Part shown: in pieces, positions 34,911-42,546 of the stretch | Numbering within the stretch: the stretch's first letter is position 1 | How the letters are laid out: every line of letters begins with the position of its first letter | Origin: Terriglobia bacterium | GTDB taxonomy: Bacteria > Acidobacteriota > Terriglobia > JAIQFV01 | Direction of reading: 5' to 3' | Assembly (NCBI GenBank): GCA_020073085.1 | Contig: JAIQFV010000015.1 | Span: 1 to 64,000, forward strand | Length of the DNA: 64,000 nucleotides | Made by a program: the position numbers and the translations under genes | Notes under the pieces: generated by a model | The model's input: the letters and a program-made list of their open reading frames with translations, nothing else | The model's database searches: none | What the model was told of the DNA's origin: nothing

Positions 34911-36389
34911 CTATGGCCCATGATGGTGCAGATGCTCATCGCCCTTCAACCGCAGCCGCAGATACATCATGAAACCCACGGGATGATTGCCATAGAACGG
35001 TTTGATCACCATGGGAACCCCGTATCCCGTGAAGTTTCCTCCCAACCCGATTGTAATCCCTGCCGCCTCTTTGACATCCCGCGTGTATCCCAGCGTGTAA
35101 GCATGGATGCGGAACACCGAGCCCGCCGTGCGGGCGAGCAGTTCCTTGACCTCCGGCTGGTCGTCGAACAGCTCGTCCTTGTCGACCAGCTCGATTCGGC
35201 CGGTCAGATAGTTTTTGTTCTGAAACTGAACGACCGATTCCACCAGGTATGAATTGATATTGCGCCGTTCAGCCACCTTATGATTGCGGCCCCAGATGAG
35301 GCTGGTCGCCCAATGTCCGGAGGCCAGGGGCCGGTTATAGGTCACCGAGGCCGTCGACCGGACGATGTCTCCGGGCTCGAGTTCCTCGGGATGCTTCAAT
35401 CGACCCACTGACACCTGCGCGCTCCAATTGCTCGCAGGTGTCACGGTGAACCGCGTTGACCACGAATCGACGGCCCCATGATCGATGTTCCAGCGGTTCT
35501 CATTGGGCTCGCGGCCATGAAACCCACTTCCCTCGATCCGGACCATCCCGAATTTGAACCCAGCCGTGAGCACCTCGTTGACGATATGAGAAGAATCCTG
35601 CAGATGATGCGAGAGGGTGGCCTGCGGAAGCTCCGCGGCGGAAACGCGATGCGGATACGCTACCGGCCCGAGGGCCGGATCCCCCACCGGAGCGAAATAG
35701 AAATCCACCATGCTTTTCTCGCCGAGATGCCGCGCGTACTGTACGCTCAACTCCATGAAGAGGTCATGAGGATGCTGCCCATCGACGACCGCCTGGCCAA
35801 AGGCGGTCTCACCGGTTTGAAAGAGCAAAGGATATCGGCGCTCGGTCACCGTGGCGGGTTCCAGGCTCAGCATTGCTCGAACCATGAAGCTGCCGCTCCC
35901 CACCTGGCGGTGAGCCATCCCCATGAACCAGTTCGAGGAGAATAGTTTGTCGCCGCCCCGTGGACCGCTCTGCTGGATGTCGCCCACAAACGCCGAGCCA
36001 TGAAACATGAAGTTCCAGGAGCGGGCGTTAATCATCTTCATGTGCATCGGCGAGGATCCGGGGTTGACGCTGGTGCCTGAGCCCTGCTCCATTAAAAACA
36101 TCCCTGAAGGGTTCAACTCCGGCAATTCCATCCCTGGCATGGACATCTTTTCCATCTTCGAATGATCGTGTTCGGGCGTTTGGGTCGCCGCGGCCTTTTC
36201 AGGGGGTGGGGCCGGATGCTGATGCGGTGCGGCCGGCTTCTCATCTCCTTTCTCCTGCCCGGCTTGGACGCCCGCCCCGCAATCCTCTCTCATTAAACTG
36301 TGGGAATTGGCGGGACGCACCAGGGAAAAGACGAGAAGCAGAAATAAGAGCGATCTCAACCGGAGTGCCTTGGACCCGGCGCTGTTCAT
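34911..36389 (-). CDS. predicted outer-membrane protein with His/Met-rich N-terminal segment
   Basis: A 492-residue exported protein. The ATG at 36389 is preferred because of AGGAGAGG five bases upstream and the signal peptide that follows (LRLRSLLFLLLVFSLVRPAN); the frame is open to 36575 but not protein-like there. Residues about 45-95 are rich in His, Met and Pro (HQHPAPPPEK, HDHSKMEKMSMPGMELP), suggesting copper or silver binding. The remainder shows alternating beta-strand patterns, such as WNFMFHGSAFVGDIQQSGPR and HHLQDSSHIV, and ends in HHHGP. I recall this family next to copper/silver efflux genes in other genomes, but none is present here. Barrel-type location is inferred. Confidence 0.7.
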   Translation of the reverse strand: MNSAGSKALRLRSLLFLLLVFSLVRPANSHSLMREDCGAGVQAGQEKGDEKPAAPHQHPAPPPEKAAATQTPEHDHSKMEKMSMPGMELPELNPSGMFLMEQGSGTSVNPGSSPMHMKMINARSWNFMFHGSAFVGDIQQSGPRGGDKLFSSNWFMGMAHRQVGSGSFMVRAMLSLEPATVTERRYPLLFQTGETAFGQAVVDGQHPHDLFMELSVQYARHLGEKSMVDFYFAPVGDPALGPVAYPHRVSAAELPQATLSHHLQDSSHIVNEVLTAGFKFGMVRIEGSGFHGREPNENRWNIDHGAVDSWSTRFTVTPASNWSAQVSVGRLKHPEELEPGDIVRSTASVTYNRPLASGHWATSLIWGRNHKVAERRNINSYLVESVVQFQNKNYLTGRIELVDKDELFDDQPEVKELLARTAGSVFRIHAYTLGYTRDVKEAAGITIGLGGNFTGYGVPMVIKPFYGNHPVGFMMYLRLRLKGDEHLHHHGP

Positions 36390-36647
36390 CCGATCCTCTC
36401 CTTTAATCCTCTTACCTTGCCCAGTGACTGAGCCATGAGCCCGCTCCCGCACGGAAGCCATGATGAAAACGCCGTTCTTTTTCATTTTACATTCTACACC
36501 TTTACCACTTAATCCCTGGAGCCCTGCCGAGCATTCCCTGACCTTGCCCCTGAATTTGACCGGGCGTATACTCACAAGGAATCACTTTGCGGCCGAACTC
36601 CAGGGCCTCAGTAATTTTCTTGCCACCAACTGATCCAATCACCCGCG

Positions 36648-39128
36648 ATGAAGGAATTGATTGAAACAGGCACTACGTTCTCCCACTACCGGATTCTTTC
36701 CCCCCTCGGCTCCGGCGGGATGGGTGAGGTGTACCTGGCTGAAGACGACCGGTTAGGTCGCAAGGTCGCGCTCAAGCTATTGCCGGTCGAATACATCCAG
36801 GATCAGGAACGGATGCACCGCTTCGAGCAGGAAGCGCGCGCTGCCTCTGCCTTGAATCATCCCAACATCATTACCATTTTCGATGTCGGCCGCGCCGAAA
36901 ACGTCCATTTCATCGCCACCGAGTTCATCGAAGGATCGACCCTTCGCCAATATCTGGCCAAAGCAAAGCTGAGTTTGAGGGACGCCGTGGATGTGGCCGT
37001 TCAAGTGGCCGGCGCCTTGAGTGCGGCCCATCGGGTGGGCATCGTGCATCGTGATATCAAGCCCGAGAACATCATGTTGCGGCCGGATGGCTACGTGAAG
37101 GTCCTGGATTTCGGGCTGGCCAAGCTGACCGAGCCGACCCCGTCTGATTCCGAGTCACCCACTCGGGCGACCGTGCAAACGGAGACGGGCGTGGTGGTGG
37201 GGACGGTGAGTTACATGTCTCCCGAGCAGGTTCGAGGCGTGGTCGTTGATGCTCGCACCGACCTCTTCAGTCTGGGTGTGGTTCTCTATGAAATGGTCGC
37301 TGGTATTCCGCCCTTTGAAGGCGGGAGCAAGAGTGAATTGATTGCGGCCATCCTCGACCGAGAGCCCCCGCCGCTGGCCCGGTATGCGCGCGATGTTCCC
37401 AATGAAGTGGAAAGAATTGTCAGCAAAGCCCTGCGGAAGGACCGCGAGTTGCGTTACCAGACGGCCCGGGACGTTCAGATTGATCTAAAAAGTTTGAAAG
37501 AGGACCTTGAATTTGAAGCCAAACGCGAACGAGTAGGTCAGGCCACCTCGAGTGGAACACAGGCGATCGCTTTGGAGGGAGAGCCGGCCGCCGTCAAGTC
37601 CGGGACGCACCCCCTACCTCAAGCGACCTCCAGCGCTGAGTATCTGGTCACCGAGATCAAACGCCACAAGAAGACCACATTCCTGGTTCTTGCCTTGTTG
37701 ATCCTGGCGGCAAGTGGGGTGATTTATGTCCAAACCCGAAGCGGGAAAACCATAAGTTCTCTCGCGGTCCTGCCCTTTGTCAATGTCACCGCGGATCCCA
37801 ACAGTGAATACATCCCGGATGGCATCACCGAAAGCCTCATCAACCGACTGGCCCAGCTGCCAAACCTCACGGTGATGTCGCGAAGCTCAGTCTTTCGGTA
37901 TAAGGGCCGTGAACCTGATGTCCAGGAGGCCGGACGCCAGCTGAAGGTCCAGGCCGTCCTGACAGGAAGGGTGGTGCAGCGTGGCGATGACCTCGACATC
38001 AGCGCCGAGCTTGTGGATGTGCACAACAACAGCCACCTCTGGGGAGAACAATACCACCGCAAGCTTTCCGATATACTCACCCTGCAGAGCGACATTGCCC
38101 GCGAAATTTCGGAGAAGCTGAAACTGAGGCTGACGGGGGCCGAGAAGGACCGTCTAGCGAAAAATTACACCGAGAATACCGAAGCCTATCAGTTGTATCT
38201 CAAGGGTCGGTACCATGCGGCCAAGTTTACCGAGGACGGCCTGGCCCGGGGACTCAACTATTTCAACCAGGCGATAGCCATCGATCCTTCTTATGCGCTT
38301 GCCTACGATGGAGTCGCGTATTACTACGTGACGGCCGCGGACTGGTTCATGTCGCCCCGGGAAGCCATGCCGAAGGCCAAGGCGGCGCTCCAAACCGCAT
38401 TGCGGATTGACAATGCCCTGTCTGAAGCTCACACCTCCCTGGCCATCGTTTCTTACTGGTACGAGTACGACTGGGCGACGGCGGAGCGGGAATTGAAGCG
38501 GGCCCTGGAACTCAATCCAAATGATGCCTCCGCGCATCAATTCTACGGATCGTTTCTGGCCTGGACCGGAAGAGTGGACGCGGGAATTCGAGAAGCGAAT
38601 CGGGCCATTGAGCTGGATCCACTGTCACCCCAGGCCCGCACCTACCTGGGTGTCAATCTGTTCTTTGCGCGGCGGTACGATGAAGCGGTCAAACAACTTG
38701 AGGAGGTCACTCGCACGAGCCCGAATTACTGGTGGGCGCATGTTTTTCTCGGAAGGTCCTTCGCGCAGACGGGAAGACTTCCCGAAGCCATTGCCGAGTT
38801 CCAGAGTGCGAAACGGATCGAAGATGCTATCTCGGAGATCGACGCGGCGCTTGGCCATGCGTATGCCCTATCGGGAAGGAAGAGCGAAGCAGAAAAGGTG
38901 CTCGAGGAGTTGAAGCAGCGTTCCATGCGAAGTTACGTCTCGCCATACAACATGGCCGTTGTTTGTGCCGGGCTGGGTGAAAAGGATGCAGCGTTTCAGT
39001 GGCTCGACAAGGCCTATGACGAACGCCCATTTTACCTAACCTGGCTGGAAGTGGATCCGGACCTCGACATTCTGCGTTCCGATCCGAGGTTTAGCAAATT
39101 GCTTCGTCGAGTAGGGTTCAAGAGATAG
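36648..39128 (+). CDS. Ser/Thr protein kinase with TolB/FlgO-like domain and TPR repeats
   Basis: An 826-residue transmembrane kinase. The kinase domain is at about residues 14-278: glycine loop GSGGMG at 21-26, ATP lysine K43 (VALKLL), HRD at 134-136, DFG at 154-156 and MSPEQ as the activation-segment end. A membrane segment lies at about 345-363 (TFLVLALLILAASGVIYV). Outside the membrane, residues about 370-505 resemble the TolB/FlgO-like domain (SLAVLPFVNVTADPNSEYIP), followed by about eight TPR units up to residue 800. All catalytic residues are present. Family knowledge: this architecture is common in Acidobacteriota; signals and targets are unknown. A heptad repeat begins at its stop codon. 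Confidence 0.93.
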   Translation: MKELIETGTTFSHYRILSPLGSGGMGEVYLAEDDRLGRKVALKLLPVEYIQDQERMHRFEQEARAASALNHPNIITIFDVGRAENVHFIATEFIEGSTLRQYLAKAKLSLRDAVDVAVQVAGALSAAHRVGIVHRDIKPENIMLRPDGYVKVLDFGLAKLTEPTPSDSESPTRATVQTETGVVVGTVSYMSPEQVRGVVVDARTDLFSLGVVLYEMVAGIPPFEGGSKSELIAAILDREPPPLARYARDVPNEVERIVSKALRKDRELRYQTARDVQIDLKSLKEDLEFEAKRERVGQATSSGTQAIALEGEPAAVKSGTHPLPQATSSAEYLVTEIKRHKKTTFLVLALLILAASGVIYVQTRSGKTISSLAVLPFVNVTADPNSEYIPDGITESLINRLAQLPNLTVMSRSSVFRYKGREPDVQEAGRQLKVQAVLTGRVVQRGDDLDISAELVDVHNNSHLWGEQYHRKLSDILTLQSDIAREISEKLKLRLTGAEKDRLAKNYTENTEAYQLYLKGRYHAAKFTEDGLARGLNYFNQAIAIDPSYALAYDGVAYYYVTAADWFMSPREAMPKAKAALQTALRIDNALSEAHTSLAIVSYWYEYDWATAERELKRALELNPNDASAHQFYGSFLAWTGRVDAGIREANRAIELDPLSPQARTYLGVNLFFARRYDEAVKQLEEVTRTSPNYWWAHVFLGRSFAQTGRLPEAIAEFQSAKRIEDAISEIDAALGHAYALSGRKSEAEKVLEELKQRSMRSYVSPYNMAVVCAGLGEKDAAFQWLDKAYDERPFYLTWLEVDPDLDILRSDPRFSKLLRRVGFKR

Positions 39129-39174
39129 TTGTCAGAGAGAAGCTATCAGTTTTCAGCAGTCAGCAATCAGCAAG
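39127..39174. repeat. 7-bp-periodic tract (TCAGTTT / CAGTCAG type)
   Basis: A degenerate heptamer array (ATCAGTTTTCAGCAGTCAGC) starting at the stop codon of the kinase gene. Its reverse-complementary counterpart lies at 40259-40388, so the two tracts flank the triple-HTH gene in inverted orientation. Confidence 0.75.
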
Positions 39175-39258
39175 CATTTGACAGTTCCAAATAGCGAGCG
39201 GTCATTGCCCTTGTTGAATTGGATGGCTTTGCGTATGCAAGGTCGCAGACAAAGGAAA

Positions 39259-40005
39259 ATGGCATGGAAGCCCCGAACTGAACTCGGATGCTATATCCGT
39301 GCTCGTCGGGAGGCTCTGGGTTTGAGCATCCGGGAGATGGCAAAGAGGATGAAGAAAGATCACACTTATGTTCGTGAGGTCGAAAGAAGTGCCTCTTCCA
39401 TGTTCCGGCGCTCAATGGCATCCTGGGCCAAGGCGCTCGGGTGCCGTCCATCCGATTTACAACGGTTTGCCGGGAACCCGGGCTATGCAAAAGAGAGTCC
39501 CACTGAGCTCGGCCGGTTCGTCCGCAGACGCCGCAAAGAATTGGGCCTCAGTCTTCAGCAACTCGCAGGGCATGTGGGTGTGACCCGACAACGGATGAGC
39601 CAGATTGAAATTGATCGGGGGGTCGTCCTCTCGAGAGGCGATACGGTTCGCAGAATGGCCCAAGCGCTCCGCGCGGAAACTACAACGCTCAAGCAGCTTG
39701 GGTGGAAGGAGAAATGTGATCAGGCCCTTCATCGAATGGTCCATCGGCCCCCTGAACGGTCAACGCCTTTGGGCACCTTCCTTACCTGTCGACGTCTTGA
39801 ACTTCGATTAACGCAGCACCAACTCGCCAGCCAAGTTGGAATTGATCGCGCCATGGTGAACAAATTGGAGCGCGGAGAATCAAGAAGCGTTCGATCCTTG
39901 CGCCGGCTGTCACGAGTTCTGGGACCGATCCCCCCCCAACTCCTTCCCCTCAGGCGAATGCTAACCCTGATGACGTCGGACCCCGATATCCCTTTCTTGG
40001 AGTAG
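39259..40005 (+). CDS. DNA-binding protein with three tandem XRE-type helix-turn-helix domains
   Basis: A protein of about 248 residues built from three repeats of a Cro/C1-type HTH. Repeat 1 starts LGCYIRARREALGLSIREMA (about residues 9-65), repeat 2 starts LGRFVRRRRKELGLSLQQLA (about 85-145) and repeat 3 starts LGTFLTCRRLELRLTQHQLA (about 171-235). Each has the recognition-helix pattern (TYVREVER, QRMSQIE, AMVNKLER). No other domain is present. The start is uncertain: ATG 39259 has AAAGGA close upstream, and ATG 39223 or TTG 39178 are alternatives that add non-domain residues. Probably a regulator; three HTH units in one chain could bridge several operator half-sites (inference). No adjacent target gene is evident. 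Confidence 0.75.
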   Translation: MAWKPRTELGCYIRARREALGLSIREMAKRMKKDHTYVREVERSASSMFRRSMASWAKALGCRPSDLQRFAGNPGYAKESPTELGRFVRRRRKELGLSLQQLAGHVGVTRQRMSQIEIDRGVVLSRGDTVRRMAQALRAETTTLKQLGWKEKCDQALHRMVHRPPERSTPLGTFLTCRRLELRLTQHQLASQVGIDRAMVNKLERGESRSVRSLRRLSRVLGPIPPQLLPLRRMLTLMTSDPDIPFLE

Positions 40006-40393
40006 ACCCTCCGAAGGGGGAGTCAGTCAAGGGGCATAACCCTAACAATTGCATTGCCTGTCCCGGGTTCTTCAGGGACGACTAGTGATGGTGAGCCTCA
40101 GATGCCCCTACCCTTTATGATTGTGGTGCGGTGTACTGGAGGAAATCTCGGGGGAAAAGATCGTTCCGAATGAATCCAGAAGGTCTGTAATACATCGACA
40201 CACGGATCTGCCGTCGACGACAGAAAAAACTGCAGGTTTTGTCAACCGCCAGTTTTTGCCGACAGCTGACGGCTGGTTGCTGGCGACTGGTAACCGCTTG
40301 CTGATGGCTGACGGCTGATAGCTTCTTTCTGACAACTGAGATCTGCTAGCTAATTGCTGACTGCTGAAAGCTGATCGCTGATGGCTGTTCTTC
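40006..40393. repeat. gap with a long 7-bp-periodic tract at 40259-40388
   Basis: The first 250 bases hold no gene. From 40259 to 40388 the sequence is a degenerate heptamer array (AGCTGACGGCTGGTTGCTGG, later CTGACTGCTGAAAGCTGATC), the inverted form of the array at 39127. It ends five bases from the stop codon of the minus-strand gene at 40394. Confidence 0.75.
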
Positions 40394-40846
40394 TCAAATA
40401 TCCAGGACTGAAACCCTTTCCACGCTAAATACTAAAGGAACCTCGCACTCGGGGACCATGGACAGAGCTAACCCGACAGCCTGGTCTGAGGAGTCTGCGA
40501 TTCCCACAAACTCCTTATCGTGTTCAGGATGCTTGCCGTCAACAATCCTGACCTTGAATACATGGGGCATCTTGAAATTCTGATCGAATCCGTGAGTCGA
40601 AAAATCAGACGGGACCCAGTGTGCAGGAAATGAGGGAGTATCAGGACTGGGCAAAGCGGCCTGCGGCTCGACAGTCTGATTATTCTCCAATCCCCCGAAT
40701 TTGTTCATAGACATCTGAAATTGTCCCATGGACGGATATCTCTCCTCTCCCCAAACACGGCATCTGACGTAACGGTAGAGATATCCTAACGCAATGATGT
40801 GGAAACTTATTGCAATGCACAAAAAAACCGCAGCCATTATCGACAT
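40394..40846 (-). CDS. hypothetical protein with N-terminal membrane segment
   Basis: A 150-residue reading frame with a hydrophobic N-terminus (MAAVFLCIAISFHIIALGYL) and a soluble tail with a protein-like composition (HVFKVRIVDGKHPEHDKEFV). No family is recognised and the ribosome binding site is poor. I accept it because the frame is longer and more protein-like than its shadows and because it shares the stop-codon/tract junction seen at other genes. The real start may be the second Met. Confidence 0.5.
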   Translation of the reverse strand: MSIMAAVFLCIAISFHIIALGYLYRYVRCRVWGEERYPSMGQFQMSMNKFGGLENNQTVEPQAALPSPDTPSFPAHWVPSDFSTHGFDQNFKMPHVFKVRIVDGKHPEHDKEFVGIADSSDQAVGLALSMVPECEVPLVFSVERVSVLDI

Positions 40847-41036
40847 CTACCCGCATCGCTTTCTGGGCGGCTTCCTTCATTCGAAAGTGGCATGCTCCTG
40901 GTCCAGGGGCTACCCACTCCTGGACCAGCGCTCCGCCGACAGAGCCCTCAGCGGTCGAGGGCTTAAGTTGAGCTGATTCCTTCTGTCGCTCCCGGCGGAA
41001 GTCCCCCTTCATCCGGATCTATCACCTCTTGGGCCT

Positions 41037-41519
41037 TTATTCCATCCCGCTGTCCTCGAGCTCCCCTGCGGGCAAAACTACCCTTTCCGGTCCTCCACGA
41101 TTGCCCGCCTGTTCGATGACGTATGCCAACTCCTGCTCCAACCTCGATGGAGCCAGTTTCCGTCCGACGCTCTCCCCGGGCAACCACACTTCGGACAGAA
41201 AAGTCCGGTTCCCATAACCGTTGAACACGAGCATCCCCTTATCTGCAATCTTATCCCGGGAGCCTGCAAGCGGCATGGGGGGTTGGATGATCATGCCGAG
41301 ATTCCCTTTGTGCTGGTGGATCCGCAGTACTCCCCGGTACAAGGCAGGGAGATGGTGAGTGATCATATATTCCCCTGGAGGGAATATGTTCTCGCCAACG
41401 AGAAAATCGAACGGGACGTTAAACCTTGCCATGCCGTCGTTCTGACCTCGGGCGGATCCGGCCCCCATCAGGATGAGGGCCCAGATCGTCACAAGGATTC
41501 TCCATCCTTGTTTATTCAA
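41037..41519 (-). CDS. secreted protein of unknown function, Acidobacteriota type, TTG start
   Basis: A 160-residue protein with a signal peptide (ILVTIWALILMGAGSARG). The core reads FNVPFDFLVGENIFPPGEYM, then MLVFNGYGNRTFLSEVW and KLAPSRLEQELAYV, a pattern I know from small exported proteins common in Acidobacteriota with no assigned function. The start is a TTG at 41519 immediately behind GAGGTGATCC, which is fully complementary to the usual 16S 3' end; the frame upstream of it (to 42323) is the shadow of the sigma gene on the other strand. It diverges from that sigma gene. Confidence 0.78.
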   Translation of the reverse strand: MNKQGWRILVTIWALILMGAGSARGQNDGMARFNVPFDFLVGENIFPPGEYMITHHLPALYRGVLRIHQHKGNLGMIIQPPMPLAGSRDKIADKGMLVFNGYGNRTFLSEVWLPGESVGRKLAPSRLEQELAYVIEQAGNRGGPERVVLPAGELEDSGME

Positions 41520-41795
41520 AGGATCACCTCTTTGAGTCTCATATCGAGGCGAACCTGATTGCGGCCTCCCTGGATCCCCTATCGGCCCGGAATCACCCTG
41601 GCGACCGATGGCCCTCGCAAGGGCTCGCCTCGACTCCGCCTCATAAGGCGGTCTGTCTCTTCTACCTATATAAGGCGGGAAAACGAGGAGAAATGGCCCA
41701 TCCCTACAGAGTTTTTTTTCGAGCGCCCCCCGTCGGGGGGAATTGGTGTTAGAATCGGGTGTTCTCCAACGCAGATCGATTGGAGAGAGCCCCGA

Positions 41796-42380
41796 ATGCC
41801 CATACCCCCGCCCGAGAAAGTCAGCCAGTTGTTGCTTGATTGGAGCAAAGGGGACAAAGCCGCTCTGGATGCCCTGGTTCCGCTGGTGCACGAAGAACTG
41901 CACCGATTGGCTCATCACTATATGGGAGGAGAGCACTCCGGGCACACGCTTCAAACCACGGCACTTATCAACGAAGCCTATCTCCGGCTCACCGACTACA
42001 GGAACATGCGTTGGCAGAATCGGACCCACTTTTTCGCCGTTGCGGCACAAGTCATGCGGCGCATCCTGGTTGATTACGCTCGGAGCCGCCATTATGCCAA
42101 GCGGGGCGGAGGCGACTCCCATGTTTCCTTGGACGAAGCGATGGTCTTGTCGGAGGATACGTCGTCCGAGCTCATCGCGGTCGAAGAAGCCCTCAACGAC
42201 CTGGCCGCCTTTGATCCCCGCAAGAGTCAGATTGTCGAACTGCGTTTCTTTGGCGGGCTGAATATCGAGGAGACTGCCGAGGTTTTGGCGATCTCGCCAA
42301 CCACGGTGAAGCGGGAATGGCAAAGAGCCAAGGCCTGGCTGTACCTGGCGATCAAGAAGGGGGGAGCGACTGGAAAGTGA
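41796..42380 (+). CDS. ECF sigma factor of the Sig-70_X6 / kinase-associated type
   Basis: A 194-residue sigma factor. The ATG at 41796 is chosen for GGAGAG upstream; the frame is open to 41559 without protein-like sequence. Region 2 is at about residues 20-105 (LVHEELHRLAHHYMGGEH, INEAYLRLTDY, THFFAVAAQVMRRILVDYAR) and region 4 at about 130-185 (DPRKSQIVELRFFGGLNIEE, SPTTVKREWQRAKAWL). This sequence type is the ECF group often encoded beside Ser/Thr kinases in Acidobacteriota and Planctomycetota; in Vibrio parahaemolyticus the comparable EcfP is activated by the kinase PknT. A Ser/Thr kinase gene indeed follows at 42547, and no anti-sigma factor is present, so control by phosphorylation is the likely mode (inference). 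Confidence 0.9.
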   Translation: MPIPPPEKVSQLLLDWSKGDKAALDALVPLVHEELHRLAHHYMGGEHSGHTLQTTALINEAYLRLTDYRNMRWQNRTHFFAVAAQVMRRILVDYARSRHYAKRGGGDSHVSLDEAMVLSEDTSSELIAVEEALNDLAAFDPRKSQIVELRFFGGLNIEETAEVLAISPTTVKREWQRAKAWLYLAIKKGGATGK

Positions 42381-42510
42381 CAGGGAACGGCAGGTGCGAA
42401 GTCATGCGGTGAGCCTTGGAAAGAGGCGTCAGGGCAAGTCTATGAGGTCAAGCTGCGTCAATTGACGGTCTAATGCCCGGGTTCCCGCATGTTTACTCTC
42501 GAATCCTATA

Positions 42511-42541
42511 CTGGCAACTGAGAACTGACAACCGGCACCCT
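42511..42541. repeat. short 7-bp-periodic tract (CAACTGA type)
   Basis: The sequence CTGGCAACTGAGAACTGACA continues into ACCGGCACC, matching the junction of the last two blocks of the composite elements at 24.3 and 30.3 kb. It ends six bases before the start codon of the kinase gene, in the place of a ribosome binding site. Confidence 0.65.
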
Positions 42542-42546
42542 CCTCT

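Noticed and set aside
41520-42323. N-terminal part of a 428-codon minus-strand frame
   Set aside because: It is the reverse shadow of the ECF sigma gene; only the part from the TTG at 41519 is a gene.
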